DNA of 40,708 nucleotides from Dehalococcoidia bacterium (GCA_014874385.1 JACWAE010000017.1:1-40708); one strand, 5' to 3'. Shown: positions 8,104 to 16,650, counted from the first letter of the stretch. A program made the numbers and translations. The notes: generated by a model not told the origin, from the sequence alone.

Positions 8104-8132
8104 TTGAAAAATCCCCCAGAAATCACTATATT
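8104..8132 (+). promoter_or_regulatory. Sigma-70-type promoter for MaoC-like gene
   Basis: TTGAAA (8104-8109) and TATATT (8127-8132) are separated by exactly 17 bp. Predicted transcription starts near 8139, about 100 nt before the MaoC-like start. It is divergent from the ligase promoter 70 bp away, so the two operons may share a regulator. Confidence 0.6.
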
Positions 8133-8240
8133 AAAGTTGTCTGACTACAGGCAACGATAGCAAGCCTTTAGAATCGGCAAAGGCACGTATATACAGGCAG
8201 TTTGCGTCCCAGTTTTGAATTGAGCCAGGAGGTAATGTGC

Positions 8241-8717
8241 ATGATTCCAGAGGAAGCGAAGCAATTTATCGGAAGAACCGACCCACCTATAATCAGGCAT
8301 GTCGAGAAGGGCGCGATACGAAGATATGCTGAAGCTGTGGGGAATGATAGCCCCCTTTACTGCGATGAAGAATATGCCAGGAAATCAAGATATGGTAATA
8401 TAATGGCTCCGCCGGGCTTTTGGGGCTGGCCTACCAAAACGCCTTCTGCTTCCACTGGACTGGCTGAGATAGTGAGTGAACTTCGTGAAGCCCTGGCCAG
8501 AGGGGGTTTCCCCCGCATTCTCGATGGCGGAATATCGTACGATTTCTTTTTATCAGTGCGGGCAGGCGATATCCTGATAGCCACCCCTAAGGTCACAGGC
8601 TTGAGCGAGAAAGAGGGCAAGAGCGGCGCTATGATTATCTGTAACTTTGAGACCACCTATGTCAATCAGAACGGTGACCTGGTAGCCAGGGCACGTCAAA
8701 CGTTTATCGCACGGTAA
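8241..8717 (+). CDS. MaoC-like (FAS1-type N-terminal) dehydratase domain protein
   Basis: I choose ATG 8241 (MIPEEAKQFIGR) because AGGAGG at 8227-8232 is correctly spaced for it; the in-frame ATG at 8235 is too close and the earlier frame lacks a site. The 158 residues form a single hot-dog domain of the MaoC N-terminal type, with YAEAVGNDSPLYCDEEYA and GNIMAPPGFW. In classical (R)-hydratases the motif reads GDxNPLHxD. Here the aspartate is present but the histidine position is tyrosine, so it may be a partner or binding subunit rather than a full hydratase. First gene of a plus-strand operon with the radical dehydratase and SDR. Confidence 0.8.
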   Translation: MIPEEAKQFIGRTDPPIIRHVEKGAIRRYAEAVGNDSPLYCDEEYARKSRYGNIMAPPGFWGWPTKTPSASTGLAEIVSELREALARGGFPRILDGGISYDFFLSVRAGDILIATPKVTGLSEKEGKSGAMIICNFETTYVNQNGDLVARARQTFIAR

Positions 8718-8791
8718 TTTCTCCACGGCTTGCGAACGGTTTCTGGAGAACTGAAAGCATCAGCGAGCGCTGGATATTAAGGGGGCTATGA

Positions 8792-10219
8792 ATGAGGACG
8801 TCCGAGCAATATCTCGAAGACCTGCGCAGAATGAGGCCCAACGTCTATATGGGAGGCCAGCTTGTCAAACGAGATGACCCCCGTATCATCCCTGGCATCA
8901 ATGTGATGCGGATAACCTTCGACATGGCTAAAGACCGGGAAAACAAAGAGCTGTTTACTGCCACCTCACAATACACAAAAAGGAAGATAAACCGCTTCTG
9001 CAATGTCAGCGACAGTGTCGAAGACCTGCTCAACAAACAAAAGATGATTCGCACGGGTGCCCGACTATCAGGATTCTGCATCCAGAGATGCATGGGAACC
9101 GATACCATAAATGCACTCTCTGTTGTCACCAAAGAGATAGACGATGCCCATGGAACTGAATACTATCAGCGCTTTCTGGAGTACATAAAGGATTATCAGA
9201 AGAAAGATTTAATTGGCGCAGCAGTGCAGACGGACGCTAAAGGTGATAGAGGCAAACGGCCTCACGAGCAGGCTGACCCTGACATGTATGTCCGGGTTGT
9301 TAAGCAGACCAAGGATGGCATCGTCGTCAGGGGAGCCAAAGAGGACATCACAATGGCATCCTATTGTGATGAACTGATAGTCCTCCCGACACGAACCCTG
9401 ACAGCAGATGAGAAGCAATGGGCAGTTTCCTTTGCCATACCTGCCGATTGGGACAAGGTATACATCGTTAACCGCGCCAGCGCCCCCAGGCAGAGGAAGC
9501 GGCTGAAAGCGCCCCTGAACACACATGGAAGCTCCGATGCTCTGGTTATCTTTGACGATACCTTCATCCCCTGGGACAGGGTGTTTATGTGCGGCGAGCA
9601 TGAGTTCGGCGGCAGGATGGCTCTAGCATTTGCCACTTCCCACAGGCACAGCTACTGCGGCTGCAAGCCGGCTGTCGAAGATATTGTTATGGGCTTGATA
9701 GCCCTTACCGCCGAGTACTATGGAGTGGGAGATAAGCATCACATTCGCGAGAAACTTGCCCATCTAGCCGGGATTGCCGAGCTGATTTACGCCGCTGGCA
9801 TAGCCGCCGCTATGGAATCCACGAAATCCTCATCGGGGACTCAGGTCCCGAACGCTATATATGCCAACGTGGGAAGGCGTCTCGCCGGAGAAAATACCTA
9901 TGATTCCTGGGGCATGGTCGCCGATGTCGCTGGCGGCTTCCCGGCCACTATGCCCTTCGAAGACGACTACTATCATCGGAAGTTAGGTCCATTTATCAAG
10001 AAGTATACGATGAGAAACCCCAAGGTATCTGCCGAGAACATGCACCGGCTGCAGCGCACACTATCGGACTATCTCTCATCCTCCTGGGCAGGGGTCTGGC
10101 AGGTAGCGGACGTCCACGGAGGAGGGTCGCCTGTTATGGAGACCATCGCTATTCTGAACAACTACGACTTCGAGGAGAGGAAGAAGATAGTTAAACGGCT
10201 GGCGGGCATCAAGGACTAA
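8792..10219 (+). CDS. 4-hydroxybutyryl-CoA dehydratase-like [4Fe-4S]/FAD radical enzyme
   Basis: The 475-residue protein belongs to the 4-hydroxyphenylacetate 3-hydroxylase / 4-hydroxybutyryl-CoA dehydratase superfamily. The iron-sulfur ligands known from the Clostridium aminobutyricum dehydratase (Cys99, Cys103, His292, Cys299) have clear counterparts here. Cys96 and Cys100 lie in GFCIQRCMG, and His284 and Cys291 in HRHSYCGC, with identical spacing. This favours an oxygen-sensitive radical dehydratase over a flavin monooxygenase. Such enzymes remove water from 4-hydroxyacyl-CoA by ketyl-radical chemistry, and some also isomerise vinylacetyl-CoA. Substrate could be 4-hydroxybutyryl-CoA or a larger homologue. 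It lies between a MaoC-like gene and an SDR in the same operon. Confidence 0.88.
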   Translation: MRTSEQYLEDLRRMRPNVYMGGQLVKRDDPRIIPGINVMRITFDMAKDRENKELFTATSQYTKRKINRFCNVSDSVEDLLNKQKMIRTGARLSGFCIQRCMGTDTINALSVVTKEIDDAHGTEYYQRFLEYIKDYQKKDLIGAAVQTDAKGDRGKRPHEQADPDMYVRVVKQTKDGIVVRGAKEDITMASYCDELIVLPTRTLTADEKQWAVSFAIPADWDKVYIVNRASAPRQRKRLKAPLNTHGSSDALVIFDDTFIPWDRVFMCGEHEFGGRMALAFATSHRHSYCGCKPAVEDIVMGLIALTAEYYGVGDKHHIREKLAHLAGIAELIYAAGIAAAMESTKSSSGTQVPNAIYANVGRRLAGENTYDSWGMVADVAGGFPATMPFEDDYYHRKLGPFIKKYTMRNPKVSAENMHRLQRTLSDYLSSSWAGVWQVADVHGGGSPVMETIAILNNYDFEERKKIVKRLAGIKD

Positions 10220-10243
10220 TAATTTTCCCGAGGAGTATTACAA

Positions 10244-11017
10244 ATGCACGTTAGAGAATTGTTCGACCTGACAGGCAAGGTGGCGATAGTTACCGGAGGC
10301 TCGAGGGGCTTGGGCAAGGAAATAGCCTCTGCTCTGGGCGGGGCCGGTGCTAAGGTTGTGATAACAGCTCGCCGTGAACAATGGTTGACCGAAGCACAAA
10401 AGGAGTTAGAAAATGTAGGGGTCGAGTGCCTATCGATAGTGGCTGATTCCAGCGAGGTCGAAGGCGTCAAAAAAATGGTGGCTCAAACGCTGGAGAAGTG
10501 GGGGGGAATCGATATTCTGGTGAACAATGCCGGTGTGGTATGGGCGGCACCGCCGGATCAGATGACTCTTGATAAATGGGACTACGTTATGAATATCAAT
10601 GCCAGGGGCACCTTTATCTGCTGCCAGGAAGTGGGCAGGGAGATGATAAGGCAGAAGTATGGCAATATTATAAATATTTCGTCTGTCGGTGGGGTCTCTG
10701 CGGTAGACCCCAAATCGGGTCAATTCATCGCTTATCAGGCAAGCAAGGCAGCGATTAACATCATGACCAAGCAACTGGCAGTGGAATGGGGACCTCATAA
10801 TATACGAATCAACGTAATTGCCCCGTCCTTCCTATCTACCCGCCTGACCGATGCGTTGATAGCGAAGACAGGGGAGAATATGAAACGGTGGATTCCCCTG
10901 GGTAGAATAGGGAGACCCGATGAAATCAGGGGAGCAGTTGTGTTCCTGGCCTCGGAAGCCTCAAGCTATATAACCGGACAAATAATTTGTCTCGATGGTG
11001 GCACAACCGCCTGGTAA
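10244..11017 (+). CDS. Short-chain dehydrogenase/reductase
   Basis: The 257-residue product is a classical SDR. It has the NAD(P)-binding TGGSRGLG (residues 17-24), the NNAG structural motif, the ISS serine and the catalytic YQASK. A C-terminal GRIGRPDEIRGAVVFLASEASSYITGQ segment ends in the usual LDGG. It should interconvert a hydroxyacyl- (or alcohol) and oxo-compound, in this context probably a 3-hydroxyacyl-CoA or cyclic alcohol. GAGGAG eight bases before ATG supports the start. It follows the radical dehydratase by 24 bp, so they are co-transcribed. Confidence 0.92.
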   Translation: MHVRELFDLTGKVAIVTGGSRGLGKEIASALGGAGAKVVITARREQWLTEAQKELENVGVECLSIVADSSEVEGVKKMVAQTLEKWGGIDILVNNAGVVWAAPPDQMTLDKWDYVMNINARGTFICCQEVGREMIRQKYGNIINISSVGGVSAVDPKSGQFIAYQASKAAINIMTKQLAVEWGPHNIRINVIAPSFLSTRLTDALIAKTGENMKRWIPLGRIGRPDEIRGAVVFLASEASSYITGQIICLDGGTTAW

Positions 11018-11022
11018 TTACT

Positions 11023-11064
11023 GAGCCCTTCGGCTTCGCTCAGGACAGGCCTGTCGAAAGGTGA
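11023..11064. repeat. Palindromic intergenic repeat fragment
   Basis: The stretch contains CCCTTCGGCTTCGCTCAGG followed by the palindrome GACAGGCCTGTC and CGAAAGG. It lies between the converging SDR and PPOX genes. It resembles the GC-rich dispersed palindromes common between genes in many bacterial genomes, and may also serve as a bidirectional terminator. Confidence 0.45.
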
Positions 11065-11078
11065 GCAGCGCCCGTTCA

Positions 11079-11474
11079 TCAGGCTATTTCCTCCCCAGCT
11101 CCCGGTATGCCAAGGTTATAAATCTTATCTATCTTAACCTTAATCACCGCTTTTGGTGACGGCATGCCTAGCTTTTGGAGCATAGCCACTGCATCGTCAT
11201 AGACCTGTCCAGCCTTTATCACCTCTGGAGTACCTACAAAACGGAAACCTTTGAGCTTTTCTCTGTCAGCGCAGGCTATGGCCACCTTGCTGCCCTGATC
11301 CACATTGCCCCAGGTCTGTTTCCCGGTGACCTCAGTGTAGGCGAGATGTTCGTCATCTAATACCCTCGTACTACGCTTTGGGCCGATATTCGGAGTGCCA
11401 TCCCGATTAACTGTGGCAACGAAGCATTGCTGCGTTGATATCATATCTTTCATTTCTTGGGTAAGCTTCGCCAT
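11079..11474 (-). CDS. Pyridoxamine 5'-phosphate oxidase-fold flavin-binding protein
   Basis: The 131-residue protein matches the small PPOX / FMN-binding split-barrel family. It has FVATVNRDGTPNIGPKRSTRVLDD near the N-terminus, TGKQTWGNVDQGSKVAIACAD in the middle and a C-terminal IKVKIDKIYNLGIPGAGEEI. Members bind FMN or F420 and often act as reductases or cofactor scavengers; the substrate is not visible. It reads opposite to the SDR operon, with GGAGGTGAC upstream of the start. A role in the surrounding acyl-CoA pathway is only inferred from position. Confidence 0.82.
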   Translation of the reverse strand: MAKLTQEMKDMISTQQCFVATVNRDGTPNIGPKRSTRVLDDEHLAYTEVTGKQTWGNVDQGSKVAIACADREKLKGFRFVGTPEVIKAGQVYDDAVAMLQKLGMPSPKAVIKVKIDKIYNLGIPGAGEEIA

Positions 11475-11569
11475 TTGTCACCTCCTCAAACAATGTTTAA
11501 CTTTAATATTATAACATTCCATATGGCGTTACAACTTTGTCGATGGTGGCCAGACATTCTGAGCGGACC

Positions 11570-11614
11570 GAAGAATCTCAGTATTTAACCGTAGGCTATT
11601 ATCAGAGATTCTTC
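11570..11614. repeat. Inverted repeat, dispersed-repeat fragment
   Basis: Arms GAAGAATCTC (11570-11579) and GAGATTCTTC (11605-11614) are perfect complements, separated by 25 bp. The flanking CATTCTGAGCGGACCGAAG resembles a motif seen in many dispersed intergenic repeats. It lies between the thiolase stop and the PPOX start, both minus strand, and could terminate the thiolase transcript. Confidence 0.5.
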
Positions 11615-11659
11615 GTAGTGCCGATTCTATCCGCCTGTTGTGGATAGATTTCTGCAAAC

Positions 11660-12853
11660 CTAAAGGCCTACGATGGAGATGCTGGCGACATTCACCGAGG
11701 GGACACCGCCCAGGTTGTGAGTTAAGCCGAATTTCGGGTTCTTGATTTGCCTGGGGCCGGCCTTCCCCTGAAGCTGCTTGTACATCTCATATACCATGCG
11801 CAGCCCGGATGCGCCCACAGGGTGCCCAAATGATTTCAACCCGCCATCGGGCTGAACAGGCAGCCCGCCCTTCAGCTCGAAGAATCCTGACTCTATATCC
11901 TGCTTCACTTTCCCCCGGCCGCTGAACTGGAGGTCTTCCATAGTAACAGCCTCGGTTATAGAGAAGCAATCGTGGACCTCGGCCATGCTTATCTCTTCGC
12001 GAGGGTTATTTATTCCCGCTTCCTTATATGCTGCGGCAGCAGCGTGGGTGGTGGACTCCACATGAGTCCAGTCGTCATCGTACAGCATCTCCACACCTGA
12101 GCTTGCAGAAATCTGAAGGGACTTGATATATATCGGGTCGGGCCTGAATTTCTTCGCCATGTCAGCCCTGCAGACAATAGCTGCGGCTGACCCGTCGCTC
12201 ACGCCGCAACAGTCGAACAAGCCCAGAGGCCAGGCAACTATAGGGGCATTAACTATCTGCTCCACAGTAACTTCTCGCTTCAAGTGTGCTTTGGGGTTGA
12301 GAGCGCCATTGTGATGGCTCTTGGCCGATATCATGGCAAGCATTCTCTTGCCTTCATCGGGTGCAATGCCGTATCTGGCGAAGTATCTCGTAGCCAGCAT
12401 GGCGAACATGCCCGGTGCGGTCTGATTTGAGTCAACAAGCCTGCGCACCGTACCCCATTGCACCTCATTTTGAGGAAGCCCCCCGTAGCCGGTATCCTTG
12501 AGCTTCTCCACCCCGCATGCCAGACAGATATCGTAGGCTCCGGCGGCAACCGCATAGCTGGCACCCCTCAGGGCCTCTGTTCCTGTGGCGCACCAGTTCT
12601 CCACTCTGGTTGAGCCAACGAAAGGCAGTTTCAAAGCCACAGACAGGGTGATGGAGGCTTTTCCTATGCTGGTCTCTTCGTAGCATGTGCCGGACCAGGC
12701 TGCCCCGATATCTTTTTTCTCAATGCCGGCATCCTGGATGGCTTCCATGCAAGCCTCGACAATAAGCTCTTCGACGCTCCTGTCAAAATGTTCTCCGAAG
12801 GTGGTGCATCCCATCCCTATAATAGCGACTTTGTCCCTTATTCCGTCGGCCAT
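11660..12853 (-). CDS. Thiolase-family acyl-CoA acetyltransferase (SCP2-type)
   Basis: The 397-residue product has the complete catalytic set of the SCP2-type thiolases. Nucleophile Cys88 lies in ENWCATGTEAL, His294 in EVHDCFS, and His344 in GHPVGASG. It should cleave a 3-oxoacyl-CoA with CoA, or run in reverse. The start is 43 bp downstream of the HMG-CoA-synthase-like/DUF35 fusion, with which it forms a minus-strand pair. In archaea thiolase, DUF35 and HMG-CoA synthase form a complex. In toluene-degrading anaerobes the benzylsuccinate thiolase BbsB pairs with the DUF35 protein BbsA. By analogy this thiolase probably works in complex with its neighbour. Confidence 0.92.
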   Translation of the reverse strand: MADGIRDKVAIIGMGCTTFGEHFDRSVEELIVEACMEAIQDAGIEKKDIGAAWSGTCYEETSIGKASITLSVALKLPFVGSTRVENWCATGTEALRGASYAVAAGAYDICLACGVEKLKDTGYGGLPQNEVQWGTVRRLVDSNQTAPGMFAMLATRYFARYGIAPDEGKRMLAMISAKSHHNGALNPKAHLKREVTVEQIVNAPIVAWPLGLFDCCGVSDGSAAAIVCRADMAKKFRPDPIYIKSLQISASSGVEMLYDDDWTHVESTTHAAAAAYKEAGINNPREEISMAEVHDCFSITEAVTMEDLQFSGRGKVKQDIESGFFELKGGLPVQPDGGLKSFGHPVGASGLRMVYEMYKQLQGKAGPRQIKNPKFGLTHNLGGVPSVNVASISIVGL

Positions 12854-12896
12854 CTTGCCCCCTTTTCAAGTAAATCTTCTCAGCGAATAAACCCGG

Positions 12897-14345
12897 TTAG
12901 GCTCTGGGTGGAGTTGCTTTCCAGAAATAGCCATGTATTCCCCGCACCGTATCGCGGTACTTTCTGCGGAAGGTCATCTCCACAGGCATTCCGACCTTGA
13001 GCGATTCAAGGTCGCAATCAGTCAGGTCAAAGTTATACCTGCCGCCGCCCTCGAAGGTTACGATACCGTAGATTGCAGGCGGACTGAAGCTGGGAGCCAG
13101 GGAATCTCCCGTGTAGGTGAAAAGTTGCCCCTTCTTGTCAGAGAAGCGATAGGGCTCCATCTCATTGACAGCCCCGCAGCTTGGATTCGCGCATACTATC
13201 TGGCGGGGGTAGTGTGGTGTGCCGCAGCGTTTGCACCTCGACCCGCAGCCCCCCAGAACCATGCGGCGTTCCCTCCACAGCGTCGACAACTGGGTAGCCC
13301 CCACATCTTCACCCCGTCGCCCTATATCTACGGTAAGTATGTCGCGGAAAGTAGCGTATTTCTCGTAATTGGTCAGGTCTTTTCTGGAGGCCAGGTGTTT
13401 CTTGACACCCCTCTTATTCGCTCTCACCTTATCTATCTCTGCCGTCACCTGAAGGAATAAGGCATCGCTGCCATTTCCGTAGCTGGCAACGAGTATTCTG
13501 TCGCCGGGTTTGGCTTCCTCAAGCGCCGCCGCCAGCATCAGCAGAGGATAGGCAGTTCCCGTATCGCCCACGGTGGTGAAAAGCTGCTCTTGGATCTGAT
13601 TAGGCTCGGCGCCCAGTTTTTTACCCATTGCTGCATGCTCTCTGGGATAGAGGCTGGGATAAACTACCCTGGCGAAATCCTTGATGTTCAATTCGTACTT
13701 CTTCAGCAGCCCTGAGATAGCCTCGGGGATAATCCTGCTGTAGCCTATATCGCGAATCCACCTGTCTTCCCAGGCACGGTCAAACCTGTCCGCTTCTGTT
13801 CTCCAGTAGTCTACGAAATCATAGGAAAGGGAATAGGAGCCCTCGATTGTAGCGATAACCTTGCCTTCTCCTACTAGAAAAGCGGCAGCGCCATCGCCGC
13901 AGGATTGCTCCTGGTTGCTGCCGGCTTTGCCTACGCGGCAATCGGAGGCACAGACTATAACATTTTTGGCAGAGCCTGCCTTAACGGTGTCCAACGCAGC
14001 GAGAAGAGCAGTGGTTCCGGCCTTGATCGAATTGCTGAAGTCAGCAGCTCTGATGTCAGCACGGAGGTCGAGAGCGGTGGAAACTATGCCTGCTCCCAGC
14101 CTCTCCCTGTACGGTGATGTGGTAGTGGCGAAATACAATTCGTCTATTTTTTCACGCTCGATTCCTCTCAAACAATCCACGGCAGCCGCTACGGCCATGG
14201 TGAGGCTATCCTCATCGTAATTGGCTACCGCCTTCTCGCCGGGCAAGGCGCTTGCCGAACCCAACCATCCTGTAGCGGAGGAGATAAGCTTGCGGTTTAT
14301 ACGCAATAAAGGTATGTAAGCGCCAAATGAGGTAATCCCTACCAT
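12897..14345 (-). CDS. HMG-CoA-synthase-like protein fused to DUF35 (zinc ribbon + OB fold), catalytic triad replaced
   Basis: Residues 1 to about 350 have the HMG-CoA synthase/thiolase fold: the N-terminal GITSFGAYIPLLRINR, SCGDGAAAFLVGEG and KPGDRILVASYGNGSDA. Residues ~355-482 are a DUF35 domain with zinc ribbon Cys371, Cys374, Cys385 and Cys390 and an OB fold. In archaeal HMG-CoA synthases the nucleophile is in a ACKAGT motif; here the aligned SIKAGT has Ile107. The acid glutamate aligns with Thr75 (ATTTSPY) and the histidine of FHQPN with Tyr229 (VVYPS). All three catalytic residues therefore appear replaced, by hand alignment. It may be an acyl-CoA-binding partner that channels substrate to the adjacent thiolase. 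The gene has its own promoter and a leader hairpin. Confidence 0.85.
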   Translation of the reverse strand: MVGITSFGAYIPLLRINRKLISSATGWLGSASALPGEKAVANYDEDSLTMAVAAAVDCLRGIEREKIDELYFATTTSPYRERLGAGIVSTALDLRADIRAADFSNSIKAGTTALLAALDTVKAGSAKNVIVCASDCRVGKAGSNQEQSCGDGAAAFLVGEGKVIATIEGSYSLSYDFVDYWRTEADRFDRAWEDRWIRDIGYSRIIPEAISGLLKKYELNIKDFARVVYPSLYPREHAAMGKKLGAEPNQIQEQLFTTVGDTGTAYPLLMLAAALEEAKPGDRILVASYGNGSDALFLQVTAEIDKVRANKRGVKKHLASRKDLTNYEKYATFRDILTVDIGRRGEDVGATQLSTLWRERRMVLGGCGSRCKRCGTPHYPRQIVCANPSCGAVNEMEPYRFSDKKGQLFTYTGDSLAPSFSPPAIYGIVTFEGGGRYNFDLTDCDLESLKVGMPVEMTFRRKYRDTVRGIHGYFWKATPPRA

Positions 14346-14401
14346 AGCATCTGTCCTCTCTATCCCTCTGGGCGAGGGCAGTATTTATTCCTGTTTATCA
14401 C

Positions 14402-14430
14402 AAAAAAGCAGGGGCACTATGCTCCTGCTT
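14402..14430 (-). terminator. Leader intrinsic terminator / attenuator before thiolase operon
   Basis: Read on the minus strand, AAGCAGGAGC-ATAGT-GCCCCTGCTT forms a 10-bp stem with one G-U pair and is followed directly by a run of six T. It lies 57 bp upstream of the HMG-CoA-synthase-like start and downstream of a promoter at 14474-14502. It therefore sits within the leader of that transcript, with no gene before it. Premature termination controlling the operon is the natural reading. Confidence 0.55.
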
Positions 14431-14473
14431 CTGCTTCTCTACCTGAACATATCGATTTACCACAACCGTTAGA

Positions 14474-14502
14474 ATGGTATCGCATCAGCTTCCCAATGTC
14501 AA
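14474..14502 (-). promoter_or_regulatory. Promoter for HMG-CoA-synthase-like/thiolase operon
   Basis: Minus-strand TTGACA (14497-14502) and TACCAT (14474-14479) are separated by 17 bp. Predicted start is near 14467, giving a leader of about 120 nt that contains the terminator-like hairpin at 14402-14430. Confidence 0.55.
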
Positions 14503-14544
14503 CGGCTACGAGTATGTGTCATCATTTCATAGCGGTTGCGAGGT

Positions 14545-14574
14545 TTGACATCACACTGGCAGGTGCATTAAATT
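14545..14574 (+). promoter_or_regulatory. Promoter for dienoyl-CoA reductase-like operon
   Basis: TTGACA (14545-14550) and TAAATT (14569-14574) are 18 bp apart, with predicted start near 14581, about 20 nt before the gene's ATG. It faces away from the thiolase-operon promoter 43 bp away. Confidence 0.6.
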
Positions 14575-14601
14575 GTTGTAAGCAGATAGGAGACTCAAGG
14601 A

Positions 14602-16650
14602 ATGAAATTAACCAAGCTGTTCGAGCCAATTAAAATCGGAAACATGGAGCTGAAAAACAGAATAAAGCTGACTGCTATGGGCATAGCCATTTCAGAAGAT
14701 GGCACTGTATGCGAACAAACAAAGGCCTGCTATGCCGAGCGAGCCAGGGGGGGCGTGGCGCTCATCGGGATAAGCTGCACCGCCACCAGGCTGTTGAAAG
14801 GCCCTCTTTACGGGATATACCACGACCGTTTTATCCCCGGGCTTAAAGAACTGGTTGATTTGGTCCATGCCAACGGAGCAAAGGTTTACGCTCAGATGGG
14901 TGTGGGCTATAGCTGGGCATTCGGGGACGGTCCGGTACAGTACATAAGCCCTTCAGGTACAACGCCGACAGGGCATCCCGGCTCGGCGTTCCGTCTGGGC
15001 GGGCCTTACGAGCCAGCTATGCCTAAGGCCGTCACCGTTGACGAAATTCAGCAGATGGTGGAGGCCTACGGAGACGGAGCCATCAGGGCCAAGCAGGCTG
15101 GCTTCGATGCCGTGGAGGTTATAGCCTCGGTGAGCTATATAATATCGCAGTTTCTGTCTCCCATAACCAACCAACGAACAGACCAATACGGCGGCAGTCT
15201 GGAAAACAGGATGCGGTTCCTGCTGGAAATCATCGAAAACATCCGGAATAAGACTGGCAAAGACTATCCCATTACCTGCAGGCTCAGTGGCGCTGATTTG
15301 ATGGAGCCGAAGGGGTACGACCTTGAAGATACCAAGCAGATGGCACGCATGCTGGAAGGAGCAGGCGTAGCAGAGATAGATGTAATGTCAGGCTGGCACT
15401 ATGCCTCTGTACCCATAATACAGACGTGGGTACCACAAGGGGCATGGGTTTATCTCGCTGAGGGAGTGAAAAAAGCGGTCAATATACCTGTGGCTGCGGG
15501 CACCCAGATTCAGGATCCCGTGATAGCTGAGCGAGTTCTGGCTGAAGGCAAGGCAGACCTGGTGTACATGGCGCGAGCAGTGGTCGCCGACCCGGAGATG
15601 CCGAATAAGGCTCGCGAGGGACGTTTCAAGGATATCAGACCCTGTATAAACTGCTGCCGCTGCATCTCGGGAGTAGATACCCCGCCTGTTCACTGCAGTG
15701 TCAACGCCAGGATGGGGAGAGAGGCAGAATACCCCGTGGAGAAGCCGGCAGCCAGGAGCAAGAGGGTGCTTGTCGTAGGTGGCGGGCCAGGTGGGATGGA
15801 GGCAGCACGCATAGCGTCACTTAGAGGGCACAAGGTTATTCTCTGCGACCAGAATCCAAGGCTGGGCGGAGCACTGCTGCTGGCATCGATAACCAATAGG
15901 CGCATGAAACCGGCACTCGACTACATGAAGAGGGAAATCGGGAAGCTCCCCATCGAGGTCAGGTTGAATACTAGAGTCACACCTGCGCTGGTCGAGGAAG
16001 TGAAGCCGGATGCAATTGTCCTGGCAGCGGGTGGTGCTCCTTCTCCCCTTGAAGTGCCAGGCAGCAGGAATGACATCGTACTAGATCGAGGAGATGTGCA
16101 GGCCGTTTTCAGCGGGCACGCTATGAGAAAAGGCGGCTTAGCGAAGAAGGCTGTCTCCTACGTTGCCGCCCTCTTTGTAAAATACTTCTATAATCCTTCG
16201 GCTATAAAATGGCTTTTAAGATTCAACTTCCCCTTCGGAAAGCGAGTAGTCGTTGTCGGCGGCAACTTCGCAGGCTGTGAGCTTGCGGAAACGCTGGCAG
16301 AGCGGGGAAAGAAAGTGACCATAGTGGAGGAGTCCAAGCGACTGGGCTCCGATATAGAGGTCACCCACAGGTGGGTGTTCCTGAAAAAGCTAAAAGACGC
16401 CGGAGCAAAGATGTTCAAAGAGGCCAAAGTAACGGAGGTGACCGATAGAGGAGCGCAGATAAGTTACCCCGGTTCGACTGAATTCATCGAGGCTGACACG
16501 GTGGTAAAAGTGGGGATAACACCTGATATTGGCCTTGCTCAGGAATTGCAAGGAAAGGCCCCTGAGTTCTATCTTGTGGGAGATTGCAGCGAGCCCGGGA
16601 AGCTTATGGAGGCTATGGCTTCCGGATTCCTGACTGGACAAAAGATTTAA
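14602..16650 (+). CDS. 2,4-dienoyl-CoA reductase-like NADH:flavin oxidoreductase (old yellow enzyme + FAD domain)
   Basis: The 682-residue protein has the FadH architecture. Residues 1 to ~340 form an FMN-binding TIM barrel, a cysteine cluster follows, and an FAD/NAD domain begins at KRVLVVGGGPGGMEAARIAS (~388). E. coli FadH catalytic Tyr166 and His252 have counterparts in Tyr179 (SVSYIISQFL) and His266 (SGWHYAS). The [4Fe-4S] ligands are Cys348, Cys351, Cys354 (or Cys352) and Cys365; spacing is one residue shorter at two places than in E. coli FadH. It should transfer NAD(P)H electrons through FAD, Fe-S and FMN to a conjugated enoyl- or dienoyl-CoA. It begins a long plus-strand operon with the flavoprotein, CoA-transferase-like, crotonase and mutase genes. 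Confidence 0.9.
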   Translation: MKLTKLFEPIKIGNMELKNRIKLTAMGIAISEDGTVCEQTKACYAERARGGVALIGISCTATRLLKGPLYGIYHDRFIPGLKELVDLVHANGAKVYAQMGVGYSWAFGDGPVQYISPSGTTPTGHPGSAFRLGGPYEPAMPKAVTVDEIQQMVEAYGDGAIRAKQAGFDAVEVIASVSYIISQFLSPITNQRTDQYGGSLENRMRFLLEIIENIRNKTGKDYPITCRLSGADLMEPKGYDLEDTKQMARMLEGAGVAEIDVMSGWHYASVPIIQTWVPQGAWVYLAEGVKKAVNIPVAAGTQIQDPVIAERVLAEGKADLVYMARAVVADPEMPNKAREGRFKDIRPCINCCRCISGVDTPPVHCSVNARMGREAEYPVEKPAARSKRVLVVGGGPGGMEAARIASLRGHKVILCDQNPRLGGALLLASITNRRMKPALDYMKREIGKLPIEVRLNTRVTPALVEEVKPDAIVLAAGGAPSPLEVPGSRNDIVLDRGDVQAVFSGHAMRKGGLAKKAVSYVAALFVKYFYNPSAIKWLLRFNFPFGKRVVVVGGNFAGCELAETLAERGKKVTIVEESKRLGSDIEVTHRWVFLKKLKDAGAKMFKEAKVTEVTDRGAQISYPGSTEFIEADTVVKVGITPDIGLAQELQGKAPEFYLVGDCSEPGKLMEAMASGFLTGQKI

